From positions 124,001-188,000 of the forward strand of contig JAIEMJ010000011.1 in the NCBI GenBank assembly GCA_019752335.1: a stretch of DNA of 64,000 nt. The letters run 5' to 3'. The position numbers were made by a program, and so were the translations under genes. Positions within the stretch are counted from its first letter, which is position 1. Every line of letters begins with the position of its first letter. A model generated the notes under the pieces. That model was not told the origin of the DNA and did not search any database. It saw nothing but the letters and a program-made list of their open reading frames with translations. This stretch comes from Bryobacteraceae bacterium (GTDB lineage Bacteria > Acidobacteriota > Terriglobia > Bryobacterales > Bryobacteraceae). This document shows, piece by piece, positions 36,842 through 44,636 of the stretch.

Positions 36842-37818
36842 AAGCGCCGGGAGAGACTGAAGAGAATCGCGTAGTCGGCAAACGCGGCATCGCCGTGGCG
36901 GCCGTTGCGATAGTCGGCGACGCTGCGCTTTCGATTGCGCTCCACGGCCCAAGGAATGTTGCAAGTGAAGATGTAGCTGCCGCGCACATAGAGGAAGCCG
37001 GGGTCGAGCGAGATGGCGTACCCCGGGCGGCGGAAGCCGTCGCTTTTGCCAAAGGCGTCGCGCACGGGGACGCCTTCCATGCGGGCGCCAAAGCTAACGG
37101 CCAAGCCCTTGATTTTGGGCACTGGCCGTCCGAGTCCACCGCGGTAGAGGTATTGGTCCGTCACCGAAAGCACCGTTTCGCCGGGCGCGGTGCGGAAAGA
37201 AGAAACGCCGTTCGTGTTGCGGGGATTGAACAGATAAGTCCCGGTGAAGTAGACTTCGCTGCGAAACGGAATGCGCTTGTAGCCTTGCAACTCGATCGCC
37301 AGGCCGGTGCCGCCGTCGCCCGCCTGAATCGACTGATCGGCGGTGGCGATGATCGACTGGCCGAGCGCATTCCTCGCCAAACCGGTGACGTTGTAACGGC
37401 CCGTCGGCAGCTTCAGGAAGGCTCCTACGGAGATATTGTCCCCGGACTCGGTCGGCGGCTTGAAGACCCAAGTCCGGGCGCCAATCGACACGTCGCCGAT
37501 GCTGTTCACCACGAACTTGCCGCGCGGATTGTAGAGCTGGTTGCGATGCGCGAAGATCACCGGCACGCTCGCACCCACGCTCCAACGCGGCGTCAGTTGC
37601 CGCTCCACGCTGACGTCGAGCAGGTGGTAGATGTTAAGAATTTGCGTGCCGGCAATCTCCCTCTGCTTCTGCTCCACCGTGCCGACGAAGTGCCGGAAAG
37701 AGGGCTGGTAACGGTAGCCAACGCCGACCGTCCACAAGCGCGGATGCTTGTGCTCGTCGCGGCCACAGGTAGCTAAAGCGAGCGCGCCTAACCCGGGCGT
37801 GCCTTGACGTGCGGCCAC
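36838..37818 (-). CDS. outer-membrane beta-barrel-like protein separated from its signal peptide by a stop
   Basis: A 326-residue frame beginning GTG with no signal peptide of its own. The sequence is beta-barrel-like with alternating strands (LWTVGVGYRYQPSFRHFVG, VSVERQLTPRWSVGASVPVI) and ends in YAILFSLSRRF. It resembles the transporter/phenol-degradation MetA-like barrels, a tentative match. Directly upstream in the same frame, after a single TGA (37819-37821), 27 codons from 37902 encode a good signal peptide. The gene is thus likely interrupted by one nonsense mutation or a sequence error. Confidence 0.65.
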   Translation of the reverse strand: MAARQGTPGLGALALATCGRDEHKHPRLWTVGVGYRYQPSFRHFVGTVEQKQREIAGTQILNIYHLLDVSVERQLTPRWSVGASVPVIFAHRNQLYNPRGKFVVNSIGDVSIGARTWVFKPPTESGDNISVGAFLKLPTGRYNVTGLARNALGQSIIATADQSIQAGDGGTGLAIELQGYKRIPFRSEVYFTGTYLFNPRNTNGVSSFRTAPGETVLSVTDQYLYRGGLGRPVPKIKGLAVSFGARMEGVPVRDAFGKSDGFRRPGYAISLDPGFLYVRGSYIFTCNIPWAVERNRKRSVADYRNGRHGDAAFADYAILFSLSRRF

Positions 37819-37902
37819 TCAACCTTGGCCCGCGCCCGGCGGAACGAAGAGCAGAATCGCGGCGAAGATCGGGAGGAAGGGTCGGAGTCGCAACTTTTGC
37901 AC
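37819..37902 (-). other. detached signal peptide frame ending in TGA
   Basis: From a GTG at 37902 the frame reads VQKLRLRPFLPIFAAILLFV then PPGAGQG and a TGA. This is a canonical secretory signal: basic N-region, hydrophobic core and a small-residue cleavage site. It is in frame with the barrel protein at 36838-37818, whose first codon follows the TGA at once. It is very unlikely to be an independent gene. Confidence 0.6.
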
Positions 37903-38101
37903 AGTAGCACCGGGGGTCGCGTGCGGCCAATACTGCGAAAGTACTAGGTCGCTAAGCGTTTCATTATCAGGTGCTTAGATCGAAGATTCACGCCAAAGCC
38001 GCGCCAATCCATGTTTCTTGAAGGCTACTTCCGTCTAATCCGTTCATAATAAGACATTTAAAATCTCGTCGGACAACGTTTTCCTGCGCCATACTGGAGG
38101 G

Positions 38102-39370
38102 ATGAAACCGTTTCTCTTCCTGCTGTGTTTGAGTTCCGCGTTCGCGGCGATCCCGGAGGGTGACCGGGCACAGATCGATGCGTTGACGGGCGCCAAGGGT
38201 GCCTACACCGCCGGCGAAGACGTGTACCGCGTCACTTTTCCGCGCAACGACGTGAAGGTGACGGTGGAAGGACGGGCGATGCATCCGTTTCAGGGCCTGA
38301 CCTCGTGGGCGGCGTTTACTCCCGCGGCGGCCGGCCTGATGGTGATGGGCGACCTGGTGCTCTTTGAAGACGAGGTGAACCCGGTGATGTCGGCGGCGTT
38401 CGCGAACGGGCTCGACGTTACGGCGCTGCACAACCATTTCTTCTATGAGTCGCCGCGCGTGATGTTCATGCACATTGGCGGCACCGGGAGCGCGCAGAAG
38501 TTGGCCATGGCCGTGCGCCGGACGCTCGACCAGGTGCGGGAGATTCGCGCGGCGAAGGCGCAACCCGGAAGTGACTTTGCGGGGACGGCGCCAGCAGCGG
38601 CAAACGACATAGACGGCGCACGCATCGACGGCATCCTCGGCGTGAAGGGCCAAATGAACGCGGGGATGTACAAGGCGATGATCGGACGGCAGGCGAAGAT
38701 GCATGGCAAGGCGGTGGGCAACCAGATGGGCGTGAATACCTGGGCGGCGTTCGCGGGCAGCAACGAGGCGGCGATCGTGGATGGTGACTTTGCCATGGTC
38801 GCGAACGAGTTGCAGCCCGTGCTGCGGGCGCTGCGCCGAACAGGAATCAACGTGGTGGCGATCCACAATCACATGACGCACGAGGAGCCGCAGTATGTGT
38901 TCTTGCACTATTGGGGCAAGGGGACAGCGGCTAGCCTGGCGCAGGGTTTGCGCGCGGCGCTGGATGCGCAGCAGCCCAAGCAGATTGTGTTTGTGTGCGA
39001 GCACGGCGCGGCGAAGAGCGTCATCGCCGCGGCATACTTCAATCAGTTGGCGGGAGAAAAAGGGCTGGCTTACCGGGCCATTGGCCGCGGCACCGCGCCG
39101 GATGCCAGCTATGGCGCATCGACTCTGGCGGGGCTGAAGGCCGACGGTTTGCCGGACCCGGTGGGCCAGCCTACGCGTATAGCCCAGGGCGACCTGGCGG
39201 AGGCAGCACGCGTGGTGACGTTTGCGGTGAAGCTGCCGGAGAGCCTGAAGGCGAAGAGTGGGGTGACCGAGTGGAACCAGACGCCCTCGACCGCCAATTA
39301 TCCGGCGGCGCGTGATGCGATCCGAACCCTGGTGGAGAAGTTGATCAGTGAACTGGGGCATGAGCACTGA
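38102..39370 (+). CDS. exported tandem DUF1259 protein fused to a phosphatase-like domain
   Basis: A 422-residue protein with a signal peptide (KPFLFLLCLSSAFA). Residues about 20-275 contain two DUF1259 (LpqO-like) repeats, each with a similar end: GLDVTALHNHFFYESPRVMF and GINVVAIHNHMTHEEPQYVF, where the paired histidines look like metal ligands. From about residue 293 a low-molecular-weight phosphatase/arsenate-reductase-like domain begins (QIVFVCEHGAAKSVIAAAYF) with Cys299 as nucleophile and Lys where Arg is usual. It ends in ATPase-free alpha/beta segments to residue 422. Activity unproven; export would place the phosphatase in the periplasm. Confidence 0.82.
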   Translation: MKPFLFLLCLSSAFAAIPEGDRAQIDALTGAKGAYTAGEDVYRVTFPRNDVKVTVEGRAMHPFQGLTSWAAFTPAAAGLMVMGDLVLFEDEVNPVMSAAFANGLDVTALHNHFFYESPRVMFMHIGGTGSAQKLAMAVRRTLDQVREIRAAKAQPGSDFAGTAPAAANDIDGARIDGILGVKGQMNAGMYKAMIGRQAKMHGKAVGNQMGVNTWAAFAGSNEAAIVDGDFAMVANELQPVLRALRRTGINVVAIHNHMTHEEPQYVFLHYWGKGTAASLAQGLRAALDAQQPKQIVFVCEHGAAKSVIAAAYFNQLAGEKGLAYRAIGRGTAPDASYGASTLAGLKADGLPDPVGQPTRIAQGDLAEAARVVTFAVKLPESLKAKSGVTEWNQTPSTANYPAARDAIRTLVEKLISELGHEH

Positions 39371-39384
39371 GTTATCCTAACGGC

Positions 39385-40107
39385 ATGTCCACGTTTGTCC
39401 TTGTCCACGGAGCGTGGCAAACCGCCGCGACTTGGGACCTGCTGGCGCCCATGCTGCGTGATCGGGGCCACGGCGTCATTACACCGCTGCTCACCGGCCT
39501 CGGAACCCATCCTGAGCCGCTGACACCGGAAGTGAGCCTGAGCCGGCACATTGCAGACGTCGTGCTGGCGGTGAAGTCTGCGGCGCCGCCGGTGATGCTG
39601 GTCGGGCATAGCTACGCGGGAATGATCATCAGCGGGGTGGCCGACCAGGTGGAGGTGGACAGCCTCGCTTACCTCGATGCCTTCGTCCCCGCGGATGGGC
39701 GATGCGCGCTCGACCTACTGCCCGCTAGCGTCGGAAACCATTTCCGGCAGCTAGCCGCGCAGGTCGGTGACGGTTGGCGCCTGCCCGGTAGTGAAGCCCA
39801 ACTGGATCTCTGGGGCTTGCCCACCGGTCCGGCACGGAACTTCGTCCAAGCCCGCCTCTGCGACTTTACTTTGCGCTGCTTCGAGGAGCCGGTAAGTCTT
39901 TCCCAGGATCGTAAACTGCAGTTGCCATCCCGCTACATCTCCTGCGTGGGCAGCCACTATCCGGCCAAGCCGTTCTTTCTCCCGTTCGCCGAGGAAGCGC
40001 GCGCAAACAGTTGGCCAGTCTTCGAGATCGATTGCGGACACGTCTGTCACGTGGAAAATCCCGCCGCGGTCGCCGAAATCCTGGTCGGCAACTATCCCTG
40101 CCGCTAA
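39385..40107 (+). CDS. alpha/beta hydrolase
   Basis: A 240-residue alpha/beta hydrolase of the salicylate-esterase-like group. VLVHGAWQTAATWDLLAPML provides the oxyanion HG motif, VGHSYAGM the nucleophile Ser76, and IDCGHVCHVENP near residue 220 the catalytic histidine. It is cytoplasmic with no signal peptide. It begins 14 bases after the DUF1259 fusion gene and may be co-transcribed. Substrate is unknown. Its 3' end overlaps the stop of the convergent PIN toxin gene by 4 bases. Confidence 0.85.
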   Translation: MSTFVLVHGAWQTAATWDLLAPMLRDRGHGVITPLLTGLGTHPEPLTPEVSLSRHIADVVLAVKSAAPPVMLVGHSYAGMIISGVADQVEVDSLAYLDAFVPADGRCALDLLPASVGNHFRQLAAQVGDGWRLPGSEAQLDLWGLPTGPARNFVQARLCDFTLRCFEEPVSLSQDRKLQLPSRYISCVGSHYPAKPFFLPFAEEARANSWPVFEIDCGHVCHVENPAAVAEILVGNYPCR

Positions 40108-40508
40108 GCGCGCCAGAGCGTAGGCAGGCCGGGGTAGCCGCGTAACTGCTCGTCCGCGGTAATCAGCATGGCGGATTCGGCCAGCGCTTGGGTAGCCAGC
40201 ATCCGGTCAAACGGATCTTTGTTGGCCCAATCGCGGAACCGCCAGATACCTGCGGCGTGGGTGCTGGTGATGTCGAGCCGGGTGGCTCCCAGGCGGTCGA
40301 TGAAGGAATCGAGCACCTCGGGGGGCGTGCGATCAACCCATTGAATCTCGCGGCCGGCCGCCACTTTCACGGTGATCTCCCAAATCGAAGCAGCGCTCAC
40401 CAAGAGCCGGTTCTCATCAGAAACCAACGCTTCTCGAATTGACGGTGGCAATAAAGCTGGCTGACTCGCGGCCCACAGGAACACGTGTGTATCCAGGAGC
40501 AGTTTCAT
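40104..40508 (-). CDS. PIN domain ribonuclease toxin (VapC-like)
   Basis: A 134-residue PIN protein with acidic ligands at Asp6 (LLLDTHVFLWA), Glu44 (ASIWEITVK), Asp near residue 98-101 (KDPFDRMLATQA) and Asp near residue 118 (MLITADEQ). The DTHxFLW start is typical of the VapC group paired with Phd/YefM antitoxins, as is the case here. The ATG overlaps the antitoxin stop (TGATG). It would cleave RNA when freed from its antitoxin. Confidence 0.9.
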   Translation of the reverse strand: MKLLLDTHVFLWAASQPALLPPSIREALVSDENRLLVSAASIWEITVKVAAGREIQWVDRTPPEVLDSFIDRLGATRLDITSTHAAGIWRFRDWANKDPFDRMLATQALAESAMLITADEQLRGYPGLPTLWRA

Positions 40509-40747
40509 CAGTTGCCCGAAAACGCCGCGAGCGTTTCCTCATCCAACGGAGCGTTGAACGCCTCCAAGCTTGGCATCACAAACGCTCCCGGCGCAAAACC
40601 CAACTCGCGCCGAGGGCGGTAATGCTCAATACTCACAACGACAGCCACCGGATGACCGGCGCGCGAGATCACGACGTCTTCACCCGCAGCTACGCGCTCA
40701 ATAATTTTCGAGAAGTGCGTTTTCGCTTCGTGGATGTTTACGGCCAT
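40508..40747 (-). CDS. Phd/YefM-type antitoxin
   Basis: A 79-residue antitoxin. The N-terminal Phd/YefM fold is evident in VNIHEAKTHFSKIIERVAAG then EDVVISRAGHPVAVVVSIEH. The C-terminal part (PGAFVMPSLEAFNAPLDEET) is the disordered toxin-binding tail. It represses its own promoter in known systems. It is the first gene of the pair and overlaps the PIN toxin start by one base. Confidence 0.9.
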   Translation of the reverse strand: MAVNIHEAKTHFSKIIERVAAGEDVVISRAGHPVAVVVSIEHYRPRRELGFAPGAFVMPSLEAFNAPLDEETLAAFSGN

Positions 40748-40784
40748 GGAGCAAGTCTAACACAATGACCTAGTCTAGTCCAGA

Positions 40785-42767
40785 CTAAGTCTTCCGAACA
40801 ATCAGCAAAGTCAGATCGTCCTGCATCTCCGGCGTCCCCGTCCACTTCTGGACCGCGTCCACCACGATCTGCATCATCTCCTGGTCGCCGCGATGCATCT
40901 GCTGCCGGACGAGATCGACCAGGCGCTCTTCGCCGAACATCTCCTCGTACTCGTTCTCCGGCTCCGACACGCCGTCCGTAAAGGCGACCAGAACATCGTC
41001 TCGGTGCAATTGCAGCCGGCTCGCGCCGAAGGGCACGTTGGGAAAAGCCCCCACGACGGTACCGTCGACGCCCAAGTGTTCGGTCTGGCTGCCGCGGATC
41101 AGGATGGGCGGCAGGTGGCCGGCGTTGGTGTACTCCAGTTCCCCGCTCGCCTCGTCGTAGATGGCGAAAAACAGCGTCGCGTACTTCGCTGGCGCCGACA
41201 TCGCATAGACCTGTTCGTTCAGCCGGGAAACGATCCGCGCGGTGGACCAATGGTAGTCCGCCTGCTCCTTTGACCGGTCAATCCCCTCGCGCACCAGCGC
41301 GCGGAACGACGATTGAATCGTGGCCATCAGCAGCGCCGCCGAAATACCCTTGCCCGCGACGTCGCCCAGCAGCAAGGCGAGTTTGCCAGGCGCGAGCATC
41401 TGGTAATCGTAGAAGTCGCCGGAGACCGTCCGCGCGGGGTGGCAGAGGGCGCGCATCGTGAGGCTATCGAGATGGGGCGCGCTGCGCGGATAGAGCAACT
41501 GCTGCACTTCGCTGGCGATTTCTAGCTCGGCTTCCATGCGCTCTTTTTCCTTCGCCACCTTCAGCAGACGCTCCAGGTTCTCCGTCATGCGGTTGAAGCT
41601 TTGGCTCAGGCTGGCGATCTGATCTCGGCCCACGGCGCGGATGCGATGAGCAAAGTCACCTTCCATCACGCGTTCGGTGCCGTCGTAAAGATCATGCACG
41701 GCGGTGGTGATGGAACGCGTTAGCGAGATGCCGATGATCAGCGCGATCAGTTCGACGATCAGAAACAGGCCGCCGATACCTTGCAGGATCCCGGTGGCCA
41801 GATCGCCCTCCACTTCCTGTGCGTACAGTTGACGCAGCACCGCGGAAACGCGCGAGAAGATGACGAACGACACATTCTTCGCTGACCCCGGCTCTTCCCA
41901 ATTGGCATAGCGCGTCGGCGCGATCGTGATCAGGTAGACGAGCTGGTCCAGCGCATTCGCGGCCGGCGGCAGTTGCGTCGGCGCCAGTACTTCGTTCGGC
42001 GTACGCGACGAGCGCAGCCGGGTACGGCTACTCTCGCCTTCGAGCGACAGCGACGTCGTCAGTGCGACGCTGCCCAGGCCTTGCACCAGCGCATTCAGGC
42101 TCTCATCCGATAGCGGATAGCTGGCCGTGATGCTGGCGTCGCCCTGCGCCATGCGGGCCCACAGATAAAAGCCGCCCTCGCGGGCGACCAGGCCGGAGGC
42201 TTCGCGCCACGCGTCCGGCGGAGCAGTAACCTTGCTACCCTCGGGAAAACGCAGCTCCGTGCCACCGGCGCGATAGTGGACGACGAAACCTTCGCGGCTG
42301 GCCGCGTAGAAATTGCCGATGCGCGCCACGGCCGCGGGCCGCGCCACTTCAGGTATCTTCAGCACCGGCTCGATGCTAATGCGCAACTGTGATACCTGCC
42401 GGTCTAACTCGCGATTCACCATGTAAGCCGCCATCTTGCCGGCCAGAATGTAAGTCACCGCGCCGCCCATGAGTAACATCAGCACCACGGGCACAAAAGC
42501 CATGAAGAGGTATGCCACCGCCAGGCGATTTCGCAAACGCCAGATCATCTTGCGCAAGCCCACGCGCAATAAACGGTAAGCCGCGGCCGCGCCAGCCAGC
42601 AGGGCGAAGATGGTGAGTAAGTCGGTAAGCATCACCGGGCCGTTCAACACCTTGGCGATGCCCAGCGCGAGCAGGATCAGGACAAAGCTCTGCCCCGGCC
42701 AGCCCAGCAGGGCCCACAGATTCGGTGCGGCCGCGGCCGCCGGTCTCAGCGCTTGGCGATGGTTCAT
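40785..42767 (-). CDS. membrane-bound HAMP-SpoIIE (PP2C-like) serine phosphatase
   Basis: A 660-residue protein started at the ATG at 42767, with AGGCGG just before it. Two to three N-terminal membrane helices (FVLILLALGIAKVL, AYLFMAFVPVVLMLLMGGAV) frame a sensor region of about 230 residues, then a final helix and a HAMP linker (VHDLYDGTERVMEGDFAHRI). The C-terminal SpoIIE/RsbU-type phosphatase has SGDFYDYQML, LLGDVAGKGISAALLMATIQ, YTNAGHLPPIL and DDVLVAFTDGVSEPEN with metal-binding aspartates. Such proteins dephosphorylate anti-sigma antagonists; the partner is not in the window. It starts 7 bases after the LOG gene stop. Confidence 0.92.
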   Translation of the reverse strand: MNHRQALRPAAAAAPNLWALLGWPGQSFVLILLALGIAKVLNGPVMLTDLLTIFALLAGAAAAYRLLRVGLRKMIWRLRNRLAVAYLFMAFVPVVLMLLMGGAVTYILAGKMAAYMVNRELDRQVSQLRISIEPVLKIPEVARPAAVARIGNFYAASREGFVVHYRAGGTELRFPEGSKVTAPPDAWREASGLVAREGGFYLWARMAQGDASITASYPLSDESLNALVQGLGSVALTTSLSLEGESSRTRLRSSRTPNEVLAPTQLPPAANALDQLVYLITIAPTRYANWEEPGSAKNVSFVIFSRVSAVLRQLYAQEVEGDLATGILQGIGGLFLIVELIALIIGISLTRSITTAVHDLYDGTERVMEGDFAHRIRAVGRDQIASLSQSFNRMTENLERLLKVAKEKERMEAELEIASEVQQLLYPRSAPHLDSLTMRALCHPARTVSGDFYDYQMLAPGKLALLLGDVAGKGISAALLMATIQSSFRALVREGIDRSKEQADYHWSTARIVSRLNEQVYAMSAPAKYATLFFAIYDEASGELEYTNAGHLPPILIRGSQTEHLGVDGTVVGAFPNVPFGASRLQLHRDDVLVAFTDGVSEPENEYEEMFGEERLVDLVRQQMHRGDQEMMQIVVDAVQKWTGTPEMQDDLTLLIVRKT

Positions 42768-42774
42768 TTTCCGC

Positions 42775-43563
42775 CTAAAGGCGAGTATTCGAAATCGCTG
42801 GGGTCTTCTGTTCACCACGCGGCAGCGGCGTGGCGGGCGTCAGGTACCATTCGGTAAGGCGCCGCTGGATAATCGACATCGCCGCCGCCGGTTCATCGGC
42901 CCATTCGAACAAATCCAAGTCGCTGGTACTAATCATGCCGAAATCGGCCAAGGCGTCAAAATTGATTACCTTCTTCCAGAAGTCGGTGCCGTACAAAATG
43001 ATCAACATCTTTTTGTCGAGCTTCTTGGTCTGCAATAAAGTCAGTAATTCAGTCAGTTCGTCCAACGTCCCAAACCCGCCCGGAAATACGACCAGCACCT
43101 TCGCCAAATAGGCAAACCAGAACTTACGCATGAAAAAATAGTGGAATTCGAAGTTCAGTTCCCGGCTGATATAAGGATTTGGGTTCTGCTCGAAGGGCAG
43201 AGCAATATTAAATCCGATCGATTTCCCGTTGGCGTCCATCGCCCCGCGATTGGCCGCCTCCATGATGCCGGGTCCGCCGCCGGTGGTGACGACGAAGCGC
43301 CGGGTAGAGTCGTGCAAACCGTCTGACCAGAGCGTCACCAGCCGGGCCAACTCGCGGGCTTCGCGATAGTAGCGGCCCATGGGTCCATCTTCCTGTATTC
43401 GTGCCGACCCGAAAAACACCACCGTGTCATGCACCAATTGCTTGCGCAGCACGCTCAGCGGCTGCAGATACTCCGACAAAATGCGGACGCTCCGCGCCTC
43501 GGAACGATCCAGAAAGCTAGGATCTTTATACGACAACGGCGGGCGGTAACTCGATTCACTCAT
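42775..43563 (-). CDS. LOG family nucleotide-binding protein
   Basis: A 262-residue Rossmann-fold protein. The key motifs are VVTTGGGPGIMEAANRGAMD and VVFPGGFGTLDELTELLTLL (the PGGxGTxxE motif). LOG enzymes release cytokinin-type bases from nucleoside monophosphates; many bacterial members are general nucleotide 5'-monophosphate phosphoribohydrolases. The start overlaps the lpxD stop by 4 bases (ATGA), so it lies in a run lpxD-LOG-SpoIIE phosphatase. The physiological substrate is not known here. Confidence 0.9.
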   Translation of the reverse strand: MSESSYRPPLSYKDPSFLDRSEARSVRILSEYLQPLSVLRKQLVHDTVVFFGSARIQEDGPMGRYYREARELARLVTLWSDGLHDSTRRFVVTTGGGPGIMEAANRGAMDANGKSIGFNIALPFEQNPNPYISRELNFEFHYFFMRKFWFAYLAKVLVVFPGGFGTLDELTELLTLLQTKKLDKKMLIILYGTDFWKKVINFDALADFGMISTSDLDLFEWADEPAAAMSIIQRRLTEWYLTPATPLPRGEQKTPAISNTRL

Positions 43564-44600
43564 AAGTCATCCTTTGGGGGCAGCACAGCGTGCGCTTCCA
43601 ACTGCGCGATGCGGCCTTCCAATTGTCGCACCAGCCGCACCATCTCCCCGAGCTTCGGAAAGGCCATCGCGGACCGCCGCCACTCCCGGTAATCGAACGC
43701 CGGTGACCCCGAAATAATCCGCCCCGGCTCCACGTCGTGGCCGACCCCGCTCTGCGCGTAAACGACGGCGTTGTCGTGAATCGTCAGATGGCCGGAGACG
43801 CCCACCTGCCCCGCCAGCAGGACGCTCTTCCCCAGGATCGTGCTGCCGGCCAGTCCCACTTGCGCGCAGATGATGTTGTCCTCACCCACGACGCAGTTAT
43901 GGCCCACCTGCACCAGCGAATCAATCTTGGCTCCCCGCTTCACACGCGATTCGCCCATCGTCGCGCGGTCAATCGACGTGAGCGACTGCACTTCGACATC
44001 ATCTTCCAGCACCGTCACGCCGCTCTGTACGATCTTCTGATGATGCCCCGAAGCGTCCTTGGCGAAGCCGAAGCCGTCGCCGCCGATGACGACGTTGTTC
44101 TGTAGCGTCACGCGGTCACCCACCACGCAGAACTCGCGCACCACGGCGTGCGAGTGGGCCAGAAAGTCATCGCCGATGCGTGCGCCTTGGTACACCACCG
44201 CGTGCGGGTGCAGCACCGCGCGCCGACCGAGTTGCACGCCGTCGCCGACGTAGGCAAACGGGCCAATCGCGGCGCCTTCGCCCACTTGGGCCGTCTCGGC
44301 GACGAAGGCCAGCGGATGGATGCCGGGCGCGGGACGCGGCGCCTGATAGAAGAGCGAGAGCGCCCGGGCGAAGTCGAGGTAAGGGTTCGGCGAAACCAGG
44401 GTCGGCAGTTCGTCCATCGGAGCCGCCGCGATAATCGCCGCCGCGCGCGTGCCCTTCACCTTTGGCGCGTACTTCGGGTTCGACAGAAACGTCAGGTGCC
44501 CAGGACCAGCCTGCTCCAGCGGAGCGACGCCGGCAATTTCCAGCTCACCCGGACCCCGCAATTCGGCCCCTAGCGCGGCCGCGATTTCGCTCAGTGTCAT
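43560..44600 (-). CDS. lpxD: UDP-3-O-acylglucosamine N-acyltransferase
   Basis: A 346-residue protein from the ATG at 44600 (MTLSEIAAALGAELRGPGEL). An N-terminal uridine-binding domain (GHLTFLSNPKYA) is followed by a left-handed beta helix of hexapeptide repeats (for example GEGAAIGPFAYVGDGVQLG, AVVREFCVVGDRVTLQNNVV). GGDGFGFAKDASGHHQKIVQ carries the catalytic histidine. It adds the second 3-hydroxyacyl chain in lipid A synthesis, indicating a lipopolysaccharide outer membrane. The longer frame to 44666 would overlap the sulfatase gene. Confidence 0.95.
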   Translation of the reverse strand: MTLSEIAAALGAELRGPGELEIAGVAPLEQAGPGHLTFLSNPKYAPKVKGTRAAAIIAAAPMDELPTLVSPNPYLDFARALSLFYQAPRPAPGIHPLAFVAETAQVGEGAAIGPFAYVGDGVQLGRRAVLHPHAVVYQGARIGDDFLAHSHAVVREFCVVGDRVTLQNNVVIGGDGFGFAKDASGHHQKIVQSGVTVLEDDVEVQSLTSIDRATMGESRVKRGAKIDSLVQVGHNCVVGEDNIICAQVGLAGSTILGKSVLLAGQVGVSGHLTIHDNAVVYAQSGVGHDVEPGRIISGSPAFDYREWRRSAMAFPKLGEMVRLVRQLEGRIAQLEAHAVLPPKDDL

Positions 44601-44606
44601 GTTTCC

Positions 44607-44636
44607 TATTGTGACAAGACTTATTGTGACAAGACT
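44607..44636. repeat. 15-base tandem duplication at the sulfatase stop
   Basis: TATTGTGACAAGACT occurs twice back to back (44607-44621 and 44622-44636). The repeat covers the sulfatase stop codon and the space before lpxD. The duplication leaves the sulfatase C-terminal codons intact. Confidence 0.85.

Noticed and set aside
37819-37821. Second selenocysteine candidate (TGA)
   Set aside because: The codon lies just after a signal peptide, not at a catalytic site, no SECIS-like hairpin was evident, and no redox family is involved.
37988-39367. 459-codon minus-strand frame
   Set aside because: It is antisense to the DUF1259 fusion gene and rich in His and Arg, with no motif. The plus-strand gene has a signal peptide and conserved motifs.
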